DNA of 64,000 nucleotides, taken from positions 234,265-298,264 of the forward strand of contig NZ_WKJJ01000001.1 of NCBI RefSeq assembly GCF_009674485.1, written 5' to 3'. How positions within the stretch are numbered: position 1 is the first letter of the stretch; each line of letters begins with the position of its first letter. The notes beneath the pieces are model-generated. The model was not told the DNA's origin. It was given only the letters and a program-made list of their open reading frames with translations, and ran no database searches. The position numbers and the translations under genes were made by a program. Positions 32,144 through 39,704 of the stretch are shown here, one piece after another. This DNA is from Pseudoduganella rivuli. Its GTDB lineage: Bacteria; Pseudomonadota; Gammaproteobacteria; Burkholderiales; Burkholderiaceae_D.

Positions 32144-35100
32144 AGGCTGGCCAGGTTCAGCAGACCGGTCTGGTCGGACAGCGTCAGCGATGTGCTATCC
32201 GTGGTGAAGATGGTCGGTTCCGCATCCACGCCGGCCGCGGTCTTGTAATTGATCACGAACTTGACGGCGCCGGACGCCGCGCTGGCGTTGGCGACCCAGC
32301 TGGCGGTCCAGTTGATGTTGTCGGTGGTGGTCACCGTCGCGGGCTGGCCCTGCACCAGTACGTTGACGTTGTTGATGGCTTCCTTCGTCGTGAACGTGAC
32401 CTTGACGGTGTTACCCGGAACGATGCGGTTCTTCAGGCTCTGGTCGGAGCTGATGGACACCGACGAGATCTTGTTGACCGTCTCGTAGCGCTGGCCAAAG
32501 ATGCGGAATTCGCCCACTTCGAGGATCGCGTAGGTCGGCTTCACCATCTGCAATTTGAAGAAGCGGAAGCGCTGGTTCTTCAAGTCGTCCTGCACCGGCA
32601 AGGTCTGCATGTCATCGGAAATGACCGTCAAGCCGGGCGTCAAGCGGGTCCAGTTTTCGCTGTCGTCGGAACCGAACATGGCCACGCCGCCGATCCGCTC
32701 AGGGAAGCTGGCGCGCACCTGCATCTGGAACTGCGATGCCGAGGCCTTGAAGTTCGGGCCGAAGTCCATGATATGCGCGAGGTTGGGCGCATACGTGCCC
32801 GGCGCGGTCGACCAGGTGGTTGGCGTGTTATCCAGTAACAGTGGCACCACGGTGCCGAAAGTGGACGAAGTGAACATGTTCACGTAATTCATGCTGCCGT
32901 CGGCCAGCAACGGCGTCAGTTCCTGCAAGCCCTTGACGGCGGTGTCCAGCACCGCCAGCTTTTGCTGGAATACCGCATCGGTGGCGCTGCCGGCCACGGC
33001 CAGCATGTCCGCGTACGCCGCGTTGTAGGTGTCGAGGGTCGCCGCCACGTACAGCGAATTCGGCTTGTAGGCGGCAATGACGGTGTTGATGGCGGACTGG
33101 CGGTCGCCGGTCACGACGATCTTGACGACCTTGCTGGTGACGGTGGTGCCATCGGTCGTGGTGACCACGAACGAATACGTGCCGGCCTGCGTCGGCAGCC
33201 ACGAGAACGTGCCGGTGGCGGTGTCGAAGGTGGCGCCGGCCGGCAAGCCGTCGGCCTGGTAAGTCAGCGTGTCGGCGCCGGCATCGGTGGCGGCGAAACT
33301 GTGGTTGATGGCGGCGGTGGAAGTGGCATAGGTGACCACCGTCAGGTCCGCGTCGCCTTCGGTGAACAGCGGCGCCGTGAAGGTACTGCCCGACACGTTG
33401 ATGTGATCGATGTCGACCCGGGTGCCGCCGCCCTTGATGGTCATGAACAGCATGTCGCTCAGGCCATGGAAGGCGTCGAACGTGTAATTGATATAGCGCC
33501 ACTGGCCCTTGGTGTCCGGCAGCGCGACGGTTTCGTCAAATGCTTCCAGCGATGCGACGCCATTGGTGCGGACCTTGATGGCGATGCTCTTGTTGCCGGT
33601 GCCGTAGCCCACCACGGCCAGCTTGGCGCCCGCCGACGTGGTGTTCACCTGCAGGTAACGCGCGGTCTCGTCCTGCTGCACGGTGACGTCGCCGTCCAAT
33701 ACGGTGAAGCGGTCTTCCACTTCGCGCAGCGGGTCCGTGATCGGCTTCATCAGCAACTGGCCGCCTTCGGCCTCGGCCGCGGCGGCCGGGATGAACAGCC
33801 AATAGTCGCCGCCGCCGTCCACGCCGTCCCAGTTGTAGCTGTTACGCATCGCGAACATGTGGCTGAAGTAAGGCGCGCGTTGCTCGATGTCGATGCCTTT
33901 GACGTACTTGTAGTAATAGTAGGGTTCCCAGGTGCTGGAGAACAGGCGGCCCCGGTAGGCGGGCGCGATCTCGCGGTACACCACGGTCGGCACGCCGTTC
34001 GCATCGGTATGCGAGGCGGTGGGAACCCATGGCGGCTGGTCGCCCGTCATGAAGCGTCCAAAGAATTCGGCCGCGTCAAGAATGCGGTCGTTCAGGAATT
34101 CATACGGTCCCACCGCGTTGGCGGCGGTGGACGCGGTGCCGTCGACCGGGTCGACCTTGGTGCCCTGCCCGTTCAGCAGGCGCGCCAGGATGCCGGCGTT
34201 AGTGATGTCGCCGCCGCCGTGCGCCTGGTCACGGCCCATTTCCACGTGCTGCACCACCGGCGTCACGGCTTCGCCGGTCACGTCATTTTTCACGACCAGG
34301 CGGAACAAGGCCTTGATGGCGCCGTTCTGGCCCTGGTCTTCGGCCGTCTTGTTCACAGTGAACCATTCCACGCCTTCGTTATAGCGCGCCCGGTTGCCCG
34401 TGAAGATATAGCCCGACATCGCGCCCAGCAGCGGATACAGGTGCTGGTTCATGAAGCGGTAATTGGTGTGCTGGAAGGTTTCGATGACCGGCGTGATCAG
34501 GTTCGTGGTGAACATCGCCGTGTCCTGGTCGGTCCATTCCAGCGCGGCCGTCTGGCAACTGGTATAGCGCAGGATTTCCGCCGCCGCCACCATGCGCGAC
34601 AGCGGGATGCCGGTGTGGATGTGCGAGTCGACGAAGTACACATACTGGGCCGGATCCATTTGCGCCCAGATGCGGATGATGCGCATGGCGTTGGCGCGGT
34701 AGGTTTCGTCGCCGGTGATGTAGTACAGCAGCGCCTGCGTATAAGCTTTCTGGCCGTCCGCGATGAACTTGGAATTGAAGCCCTGGCTGCTGAACGCCAG
34801 GCTGCCCGGCTTGGTCGGGTCGCTGCCGGACGCGTTGCTGGAAGTGACGGTTTTCGACGCGTTACCCGACAACAGCATGGCGTTGAAGTGCGTATTCCAC
34901 GGTTCCTTTTGCGCCAGCACCTGGGTGCGCACGTTTTCCAGCATCTCTTTGGTCAAGCCAACGCCCGGGTGCTTGAAGCCGCTCGCATCGATGGTTTCAT
35001 AAATGGTGGGCTGGTATGCCGTGGCCAACGTCACGATGGTATCGGCAGCTTGCGCCGTCCCCGGCATGGCCAGCAAGGTGGTGGCCATGCCCCACACGGC

Positions 35101-35151
35101 CAGTGCCGAAGCAATGGTTGCCGCCAACTTCTTGGTTTGAATATTTGTCAT
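30163..35151 (-). CDS. Giant secreted multidomain lyase-like protein C
   Basis: Third paralogue, 1,662 residues from the ATG at 35151, which has AGGGG eight bases upstream and opens the signal peptide; an in-frame ATG 30 bp further upstream lacks this. The domain order is as in protein A. The N-terminal half groups with protein D (HTNYRFMNQHLY, no SCNC pair, FSSQGFNSKFIADG), whereas the C-terminal 650 residues are almost identical to protein B. The GRDQAHGGGD motif is intact. It is followed after 12 bp by the second PEP-CTERM gene. A perfect LacI operator lies about 207 bp upstream. Confidence 0.85.
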   Translation of the reverse strand: MTNIQTKKLAATIASALAVWGMATTLLAMPGTAQAADTIVTLATAYQPTIYETIDASGFKHPGVGLTKEMLENVRTQVLAQKEPWNTHFNAMLLSGNASKTVTSSNASGSDPTKPGSLAFSSQGFNSKFIADGQKAYTQALLYYITGDETYRANAMRIIRIWAQMDPAQYVYFVDSHIHTGIPLSRMVAAAEILRYTSCQTAALEWTDQDTAMFTTNLITPVIETFQHTNYRFMNQHLYPLLGAMSGYIFTGNRARYNEGVEWFTVNKTAEDQGQNGAIKALFRLVVKNDVTGEAVTPVVQHVEMGRDQAHGGGDITNAGILARLLNGQGTKVDPVDGTASTAANAVGPYEFLNDRILDAAEFFGRFMTGDQPPWVPTASHTDANGVPTVVYREIAPAYRGRLFSSTWEPYYYYKYVKGIDIEQRAPYFSHMFAMRNSYNWDGVDGGGDYWLFIPAAAAEAEGGQLLMKPITDPLREVEDRFTVLDGDVTVQQDETARYLQVNTTSAGAKLAVVGYGTGNKSIAIKVRTNGVASLEAFDETVALPDTKGQWRYINYTFDAFHGLSDMLFMTIKGGGTRVDIDHINVSGSTFTAPLFTEGDADLTVVTYATSTAAINHSFAATDAGADTLTYQADGLPAGATFDTATGTFSWLPTQAGTYSFVVTTTDGTTVTSKVVKIVVTGDRQSAINTVIAAYKPNSLYVAATLDTYNAAYADMLAVAGSATDAVFQQKLAVLDTAVKGLQELTPLLADGSMNYVNMFTSSTFGTVVPLLLDNTPTTWSTAPGTYAPNLAHIMDFGPNFKASASQFQMQVRASFPERIGGVAMFGSDDSENWTRLTPGLTVISDDMQTLPVQDDLKNQRFRFFKLQMVKPTYAILEVGEFRIFGQRYETVNKISSVSISSDQSLKNRIVPGNTVKVTFTTKEAINNVNVLVQGQPATVTTTDNINWTASWVANASAASGAVKFVINYKTAAGVDAEPTIFTTDSTSLTLSDQTGLLNLASLAALSDSSGRNATDMAAELVTLTDSNLGTVTDMRVNGSGYGGWIEFDFKGGGTATLNRVEVIGRQDQYASRINGTVVQGSNDNSTWDTISPAAGNTADWQTLKINSTQPYRYIRVVNGNQWYGNMAELRMYGAVESVNMIATASMSSTQALRTRIVPGNTVKVAFTAKEAINTVTATISGVPATVATTDNVNFTATATLPQGTAAGAVTFAINYKTAAGKTGYPNSATTDGTGLTLVDEADTIKNVTSIATLIDSTVNRTAAVTLSNTNALFDGNLGSFSDYRIGSNNSGTGSYITFDFKAGNQATLTSVELAARQDQIARAKGTVIQGSNDNTNWTNLTAGAASTADWQTLPVTGGVPYRYIRVLNGNAWFGNLSELRFHGTVQGADTTPPVTTSNAPTAPMNHDTTVTFSATDNSSGVAATYYKVNGGAQQTGNAAVFSTDGTYALQFWSVDKAGNTEQPKSATVTIDKSAPVTTVSSTPAAPASGWYTSDVTLNFAPGETGATTYFKVDGGAQQSGSAVLLSAKGTHAVSYWSVDQAGNTEQARSVSLNIGPLDVSASVKFTQYGATLNRATGKYVGSMTVTNTTGSTITTPLQVLLGGLTSGVTLDNASGVNGSGAPYVTLGASLAPGASVSVPLTFTNPNRAVIGYTPALYKGNF

Positions 35152-35357
35152 AGGTTGTTCCCCTTTGTTATGGGTGCGCACGGACGAGCGCTACCCTGGC
35201 GCGCGGCGCCATCCTTTTTTTTGAGTCAGGTAATGCGAAGCTGTGGCTGGACCGGGATCAGCCGTTCAACCGTCTGCCGGGTGGAGCGTGGAAAGTGTTG
35301 CAGTGCAGTTGCGTGGACATGGTGGTCTCCTTGCCGGTGTGATTGTTACACCAACTT

Positions 35358-35369
35358 GTTATCGATAAC
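35358..35369. promoter_or_regulatory. LacI-type operator upstream of giant gene C
   Basis: Perfect GTTATCGATAAC, 207 bp upstream of the giant C start, further than in the other genes, which suggests a long leader. Confidence 0.7.
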
Positions 35370-35591
35370 AACTCTTGCCTTAAAAAAATGCATGCCGCGG
35401 TGAGATTGTAACGAGGCGTTGTCGCTTGCATGTATGAAATATTTAGCGGGTCGGCCGTTAAATTGGCATACTTTCGCGAATAGGCCCTGCATTACCGACT
35501 TCACTTTAGCAAGTAGCCAGGGCGATTTGCGCGGCCCGGATCAAAATCAGGAAATCCTGACGTCAAGTTGGCCGCGCCAGGCTCCAGGCTG

Positions 35592-35612
35592 TTCGATAAC
35601 GTTATCGATACC
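35592..35612. promoter_or_regulatory. Imperfect double LacI-type site
   Basis: GTTATCGATACC (35601-35612, one mismatch) directly abuts a half-site TTCGATAAC (35592-35600). It lies between the GH59 stop and giant gene C and could act as an auxiliary site for looping with 35358-35369. Confidence 0.5.
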
Positions 35613-35649
35613 AATATTTTAATTGCAACACACTCATGGCGGCAGTTAT

Positions 35650-37824
35650 TCAATACAACGGCGCAGGCCCGCGTTCCGCCGGCGCCGGTAACGCGCCACC
35701 GGGGCGATTGACCAGCACATTGTCAAAATATGGCATGCTGAGTTTTTTCGGCACGGTATCAGTCAATGCGCCGGCCAACAAGCCGGCCATGCCCCGCGCA
35801 TATAGCGCATCCGCCGCTTCGAACACCGGTTTGCCGTTGACGTAAGCAGTGATGGCCGAACCGTTGAAGCGCAGCTTCAGCTTGAGCCACTGGCCCGCTG
35901 AGATGCCCGGCAGACGGGCGCTGGCGAGGACTTTTTCGCCCCCTTCGCCAGCATCGTTTTGCTGCCGGATCAGCGCCTGCTGCTCGGCGTCGCCAACCAG
36001 CGCCTTCTTGTCCGCCTTGCCGCGCACCACCACCAGGCGCGCCTGGCCGCTGTCGTCGATTTGCAGGAAATAACCCTTGGGGATAATGCCGTAGCCGGTA
36101 CCCACGTGGTTGATCCTGCCCATCACGCCGGCCATATCGCCCGGATTCAGGTACACGTCGGCGCTGATTTCGTAATCCTGCCACTGATCATCGCCAATGA
36201 TGGTGTACTGGTGCCAGTCCGGCGCCCATGAAATCGTGGGGACTGGCGCGCTCTGATGCAGGCAACGGCTGCTCACGCCGGGGCAGTCCGCCAGCTCGAA
36301 AGCGCCGGCAATGTCGGCGAAATAATGCGGCAGGTAACCCCACTGTTTCGGCTGCTGGTACTGTTCGAAGGTTTCGTAATACGGGAAGGGAAAGGCGCTC
36401 AATGCCGGCACGGCGTCGAACGATCCCTTGCGCTGCCCTTCCGTGGTGGTCAGCGAATACACGGCGTCCGGCTCCAGCGTCAGCATGACCGCGCCGCCAT
36501 CCGGCGCCAGGTCCGCCTGGCGCATGAACTGTTGCTGTGCCGTGCTGCGCCACACCGCCAATTTTTTGCCGGACAGGCCGCCCGCGTTTTCAAAGCGCAC
36601 GCGCTGTGGCGCTTTCGCACCCTTGGTTTCAATAATGATGCTGTAATCGCTGCGCGGCGACTTCAAGGTCACATAGGTGCCGCCGCCCGCCAGGTCGCCG
36701 CTGCCGCCGCTGATGTACGTCCAGCCGGCTTCCGTGAACTGGCCATAATGCGCATACCCCCACAGCGAAGGATTGATGACGTAATGCCCGCTCCAGGGCC
36801 AGTTGGCGCGCACGGCGGCTTCTTTTTCGCCGGAATAGCTTTCCATGGTGTACAGGCCCGCAATGCCATACCAGTTGACCACCTTGGTCACACCGCTGCG
36901 GATGTAATTTTCATTGAACGCCTGCACAATGCTGATCAAGCCATCGTAGCCGGCTTTATACACATGGCCTTCGGTATTCCACAGCGGCTTGCCCATCTTT
37001 GCCGCCTTTTCCCGGATCGCGGCAGGCACCGCGTATTCCGGCGCGTTGATGTGGGCGCCGATGACGCCGAGCGCATCGCGCAATGCCGGGTCGGTCATCA
37101 TGTCGTCCACGAAACGAAGCTTCCAGTCATTGGGCCAGTTGTCGAACCCGTGCAACTTGACGTCTTGAAAACCGTTGCTATCGAGCGCGCCGCGCAGCGC
37201 TTTGGCGAAGGCGTAGTTCACGCCTTTTTCATTACGCATGCCCAGCGCCTCCATGCGCAAGCCATGCACGTCACGCAAGCCTTGCAGCCAGCTCACATAG
37301 TAGTCGACGGTGTCCTGGGAAAAGAAATGCGGGTTGTCGGAATACTCGGTGCCGGCAAACAATCCGCCCTTGTCGCCCAGCCAGCCCGGAGCGCTCCAGG
37401 CCGCGCCATCCAGCGTCAGCGCCGGGTTGCGCTGGCGCGCTTCCCGCATCAGCCACCACGTGTAGCCGCGCGAATAATTCAAGTCGCCGCGCGCATGGGC
37501 ATGACTGGGCATGGAGCCCTGTGTGGCATTGCCGTCGCCGGGCACTTCCACGTACAGCGCGCTGACCGACGCGCCGAATTTCGGCTTGTATAGCAAATCG
37601 AGGATCTGGCGGCGCTGCGCTTGCGGATAATCCTTCAGCAACACGGACGTGCCGCCACCGCCATCGACCACGCCGATGCCGTCGAACCGCTTGCCGCCGG
37701 CGTTGCCGTTGAGGACCACCCGCTGCACATCGGCGCCCTGGGCAAATGATGGCGGGATGGAAAACACAGCGGACAGCGCGGCCGCCAATACCGTGGCGCT
37801 GAATGAGCGGGGCAATGTGAACAA
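35650..37824 (-). CDS. GH59 galactocerebrosidase-like beta-galactosidase, secreted
   Basis: Bacterial relative of animal galactosylceramidase, 724 residues from a TTG start at 37824. The N-terminal TIM barrel shows FDGIGVVDGGGGTSVLL and SHAHARGDLNYSRGYTWWLM, the acid/base Glu in GMRNEKGVNYAF and the nucleophile Glu in LWNTEGHVY. A beta-sandwich and a C-terminal lectin-like domain follow, as in the animal enzyme. The TTG is preferred because GCAGGAGA lies upstream and MFTLPRS matches the GTG-started GH35 protein (MFTFPRS), whose leader is also alike; starting at 37878 would put 18 arginine-rich residues before the signal peptide. It should release beta-galactose, perhaps from arabinogalactan. 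The promoter carries paired activator repeats. Confidence 0.87.
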   Translation of the reverse strand: MFTLPRSFSATVLAAALSAVFSIPPSFAQGADVQRVVLNGNAGGKRFDGIGVVDGGGGTSVLLKDYPQAQRRQILDLLYKPKFGASVSALYVEVPGDGNATQGSMPSHAHARGDLNYSRGYTWWLMREARQRNPALTLDGAAWSAPGWLGDKGGLFAGTEYSDNPHFFSQDTVDYYVSWLQGLRDVHGLRMEALGMRNEKGVNYAFAKALRGALDSNGFQDVKLHGFDNWPNDWKLRFVDDMMTDPALRDALGVIGAHINAPEYAVPAAIREKAAKMGKPLWNTEGHVYKAGYDGLISIVQAFNENYIRSGVTKVVNWYGIAGLYTMESYSGEKEAAVRANWPWSGHYVINPSLWGYAHYGQFTEAGWTYISGGSGDLAGGGTYVTLKSPRSDYSIIIETKGAKAPQRVRFENAGGLSGKKLAVWRSTAQQQFMRQADLAPDGGAVMLTLEPDAVYSLTTTEGQRKGSFDAVPALSAFPFPYYETFEQYQQPKQWGYLPHYFADIAGAFELADCPGVSSRCLHQSAPVPTISWAPDWHQYTIIGDDQWQDYEISADVYLNPGDMAGVMGRINHVGTGYGIIPKGYFLQIDDSGQARLVVVRGKADKKALVGDAEQQALIRQQNDAGEGGEKVLASARLPGISAGQWLKLKLRFNGSAITAYVNGKPVFEAADALYARGMAGLLAGALTDTVPKKLSMPYFDNVLVNRPGGALPAPAERGPAPLY

Positions 37825-37884
37825 AGCGGGTCTCCTGCTATTAATGGGATGCGTACGGCGTTGTCGATACCTCGCCACGCCTGC

Positions 37885-37945
37885 ATGCTAACCAAACCCG
37901 CCAGCGCCCATCTATGCAATTTCATGGCGGGCTTATGCTGTTTTC
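37885..37945 (-). promoter_or_regulatory. Promoter of the GH59 gene with paired activator repeats
   Basis: Minus-strand -10 TAGCAT at 37890-37885. Direct repeats in plus coordinates are TATGCAATTTCA (from 37913) and TATGCTGTTTTC (from 37934), spaced 21 bp. The gap from the -10 box to the nearer repeat is exactly 22 nt. Confidence 0.65.
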
Positions 37946-37950
37946 CTATA

Positions 37951-37967
37951 ACTAATGTTTTAGTGCA
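37951..37967. promoter_or_regulatory. GntR-type dyad between GH59 and GH43 genes
   Basis: The 17-bp sequence here begins ACTAATGTTTTAGT (ACTAA and TTAGT arms, 4-bp spacer) and equals each arm of the large palindrome upstream of giant gene D. A weaker copy (13 of 17 positions) lies at 38001-38017, near the GH43 start. Confidence 0.6.
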
Positions 37968-38039
37968 TCAAAACAGCGATGCCACCTCGATGTCTGGGTA
38001 AAATATTAGTGCAGCACATTACTGACTGGAGATCACATC

Positions 38040-39653
38040 TTGGCAAACCGAAGAGACGCATTGAAATCGCTGGGAATTGCCCCCCTGGCGCTGGGCGCAC
38101 CGGCCGCGGCGCACGCCGGTACGCCTGCCCATCCGACGCCGGGCGCGACTTGGCGCGCGGGGCTGGAAGGCCAGCGCAAAGCCGACCTGGGCAACGGGAC
38201 CTTCCTCAACCCCATCCTGGCCGGCGACCATCCCGACCCGTCGATCCTGAAGGACGGAGCGGATTATTATCTGACCTATTCGACATTCGACGCCTATCCG
38301 GGGTTGCTGATCTGGCATAGCCGCGACCTGGTCAACTGGAAGCCTGTCGGCCCGGCGCTGGTGAAAAATATCGGATCGGTGTGGGCGCCGGAACTGTGCA
38401 AGCATCAGGGCCGCTACTATATTTACATCCCCACCCGCAAGTCCGCCGCGGCCGGCTCCCGCAACACGTCATGGGTGATCTGGGCGGACCGGATCGAGGG
38501 TCCGTGGTCGGCCCCGGTGGACCTGGACCTGCCCAACCATATCGATCCCGGACATGCCGTCGGCGAAGACGGCTCGCGCTGGCTGTTCCTGTCCGACGGC
38601 GATCGCGTCAGGCTGTCCGACGACGGCCTGAGCACTGTCGGCAAGCCGGAACACATTTATGATCCGTGGCGCTACCCGGACGACTGGGACTGCGAAGCGT
38701 TTTCCCCGGAGGGTCCGAAGATCACTCGCCATGGCGGCTATTTCTACATGATCCTCGCGATCGGCGGCACCGCCGGCCCGCCCACAGGACACATGGTGAT
38801 CGCGGCCCGCTCGCGTTCCATTCACGGTCCATGGCAACACCACCCGCGCAATCCGCTGGTGCGCACCGGTTCCGCGCAGGAACGCTGGTGGTCCAGGGGC
38901 CACGCCACCCTGGTCGAAGGTCCGGGCGGGGACTGGTGGTCGGTGTACCACGGCTACGAAAACGGTTTCTGGACCCTCGGACGCCAAACCCTGCTGGCGC
39001 CCGTGTCCTGGACCGGCGATCACTGGCTCGAATTCGGCGGCGGCGACTTGTCGCGCCCCCTGCCGAAACCGAGGGGCGGACAAGCCGGTCCCCACGGCCT
39101 GGCGCTGTCGGATGACTTCAGCACGGACAAGCACGGCATTCAATGGAGTTTCTTTAATCCGGCGCCCGATGAAGCATTGCGGCTGCGGCGCGCCGACGGG
39201 ACATTGCATCTGGCGGCGCGCGGCGCGGCGCCCTCAACTTCGTCACCGCTGCTGTTGATGGCGGGCGACCAGGATTACGAATTCGAATGCGAAATCGACG
39301 TGGAACCGGGCGCGCGCGCCGGCCTGGTGCTGTTCTATGACAGTTCCCTGTATTGTGGCGTGAGCTTCGATGCGGAAACCATCGTCACCCACAAGTACGG
39401 GATCGAGCACAGCCGGTACCGCAATCCGCTCGGACGGCGCCTGTTCATCCGCATGCGCAACATGCGTCACATCGTGCGGGTCCATCTGTCGGCCGATGGC
39501 AAGGATTGGAAGCGCTTCGAACGGACGTTCGAGGTCTCCGGCTATCACCATAACGTGCGCGGTGGATTCCTCGCGCTGAGGCCCGGCATCTTCGTCGCGG
39601 GCAAAGGCGAAGCACACATCCGCGGTTTCAGGTACCGGGTGCCGCAAAGCTGA
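38040..39653 (+). CDS. GH43 glycosidase with beta-sandwich C-terminal domain, Tat-exported
   Basis: Probable beta-xylosidase or alpha-L-arabinofuranosidase, 537 residues. Residues 1-26 form a twin-arginine-type signal (NRRDALKSLGIAPLALGAP). The GH43 propeller (about 52-350) has its base at Asp66 (GDHPDPS), the modulating Asp in NHIDPGHAVGE and the acid Glu in FSPEGPKIT. The C-terminal concanavalin-like domain (about 355-530) resembles the xylosidase C2 domain that completes the pocket in exo-acting enzymes. The start is a TTG at 38040 with GGAG eight bases upstream. It is divergent from the GH59 gene, with a GntR-type site between them. It converges on the GH97 gene across a hairpin. Confidence 0.88.
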   Translation: MANRRDALKSLGIAPLALGAPAAAHAGTPAHPTPGATWRAGLEGQRKADLGNGTFLNPILAGDHPDPSILKDGADYYLTYSTFDAYPGLLIWHSRDLVNWKPVGPALVKNIGSVWAPELCKHQGRYYIYIPTRKSAAAGSRNTSWVIWADRIEGPWSAPVDLDLPNHIDPGHAVGEDGSRWLFLSDGDRVRLSDDGLSTVGKPEHIYDPWRYPDDWDCEAFSPEGPKITRHGGYFYMILAIGGTAGPPTGHMVIAARSRSIHGPWQHHPRNPLVRTGSAQERWWSRGHATLVEGPGGDWWSVYHGYENGFWTLGRQTLLAPVSWTGDHWLEFGGGDLSRPLPKPRGGQAGPHGLALSDDFSTDKHGIQWSFFNPAPDEALRLRRADGTLHLAARGAAPSTSSPLLLMAGDQDYEFECEIDVEPGARAGLVLFYDSSLYCGVSFDAETIVTHKYGIEHSRYRNPLGRRLFIRMRNMRHIVRVHLSADGKDWKRFERTFEVSGYHHNVRGGFLALRPGIFVAGKGEAHIRGFRYRVPQS

Positions 39654-39665
39654 GCGGCGCTGCGC

Positions 39666-39694
39666 GCGGCGGCCGGCAACGCACCGGCCGCCGC
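39666..39694. terminator. Bidirectional hairpin between convergent GH43 and GH97 genes
   Basis: A perfect 11-bp GC-only stem (39666-39676 with 39684-39694) with a 7-nt loop sits in the 51-bp gap between two converging stop codons. There is no T-run, but the position fits a shared terminator. Confidence 0.6.
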
Positions 39695-39704
39695 CTGGTC
39701 AGGC

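Larger units (their letters stand above)
35152..35649. other. Intergenic region upstream of giant gene C
   Basis: No gene is recognisable in these 498 bp. It holds the leader of giant gene C, one perfect and one imperfect LacI-type site, and a nested inverted repeat (35529-35536 with 35570-35577, enclosing TCAGGA-AA-TCCTGA at 35547-35560) that may be the terminator of the GH59 gene but lacks a T-run. It is more AT-rich than the coding regions. Confidence 0.5.

Noticed and set aside
35529..35577. Nested inverted repeat downstream of GH59 as an intrinsic terminator
   Set aside because: The arms are short (8 and 6 bp), the loop is long and there is no T-run on either strand, so it is mentioned only as part of the intergenic region.
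37999..38040. A TATGC-repeat type promoter for the plus-strand GH43 gene at 38040
   Set aside because: Only degenerate matches are present, and the spacing to possible -10 boxes (18 or 23 nt) does not equal the 22 nt seen in the other four promoters.
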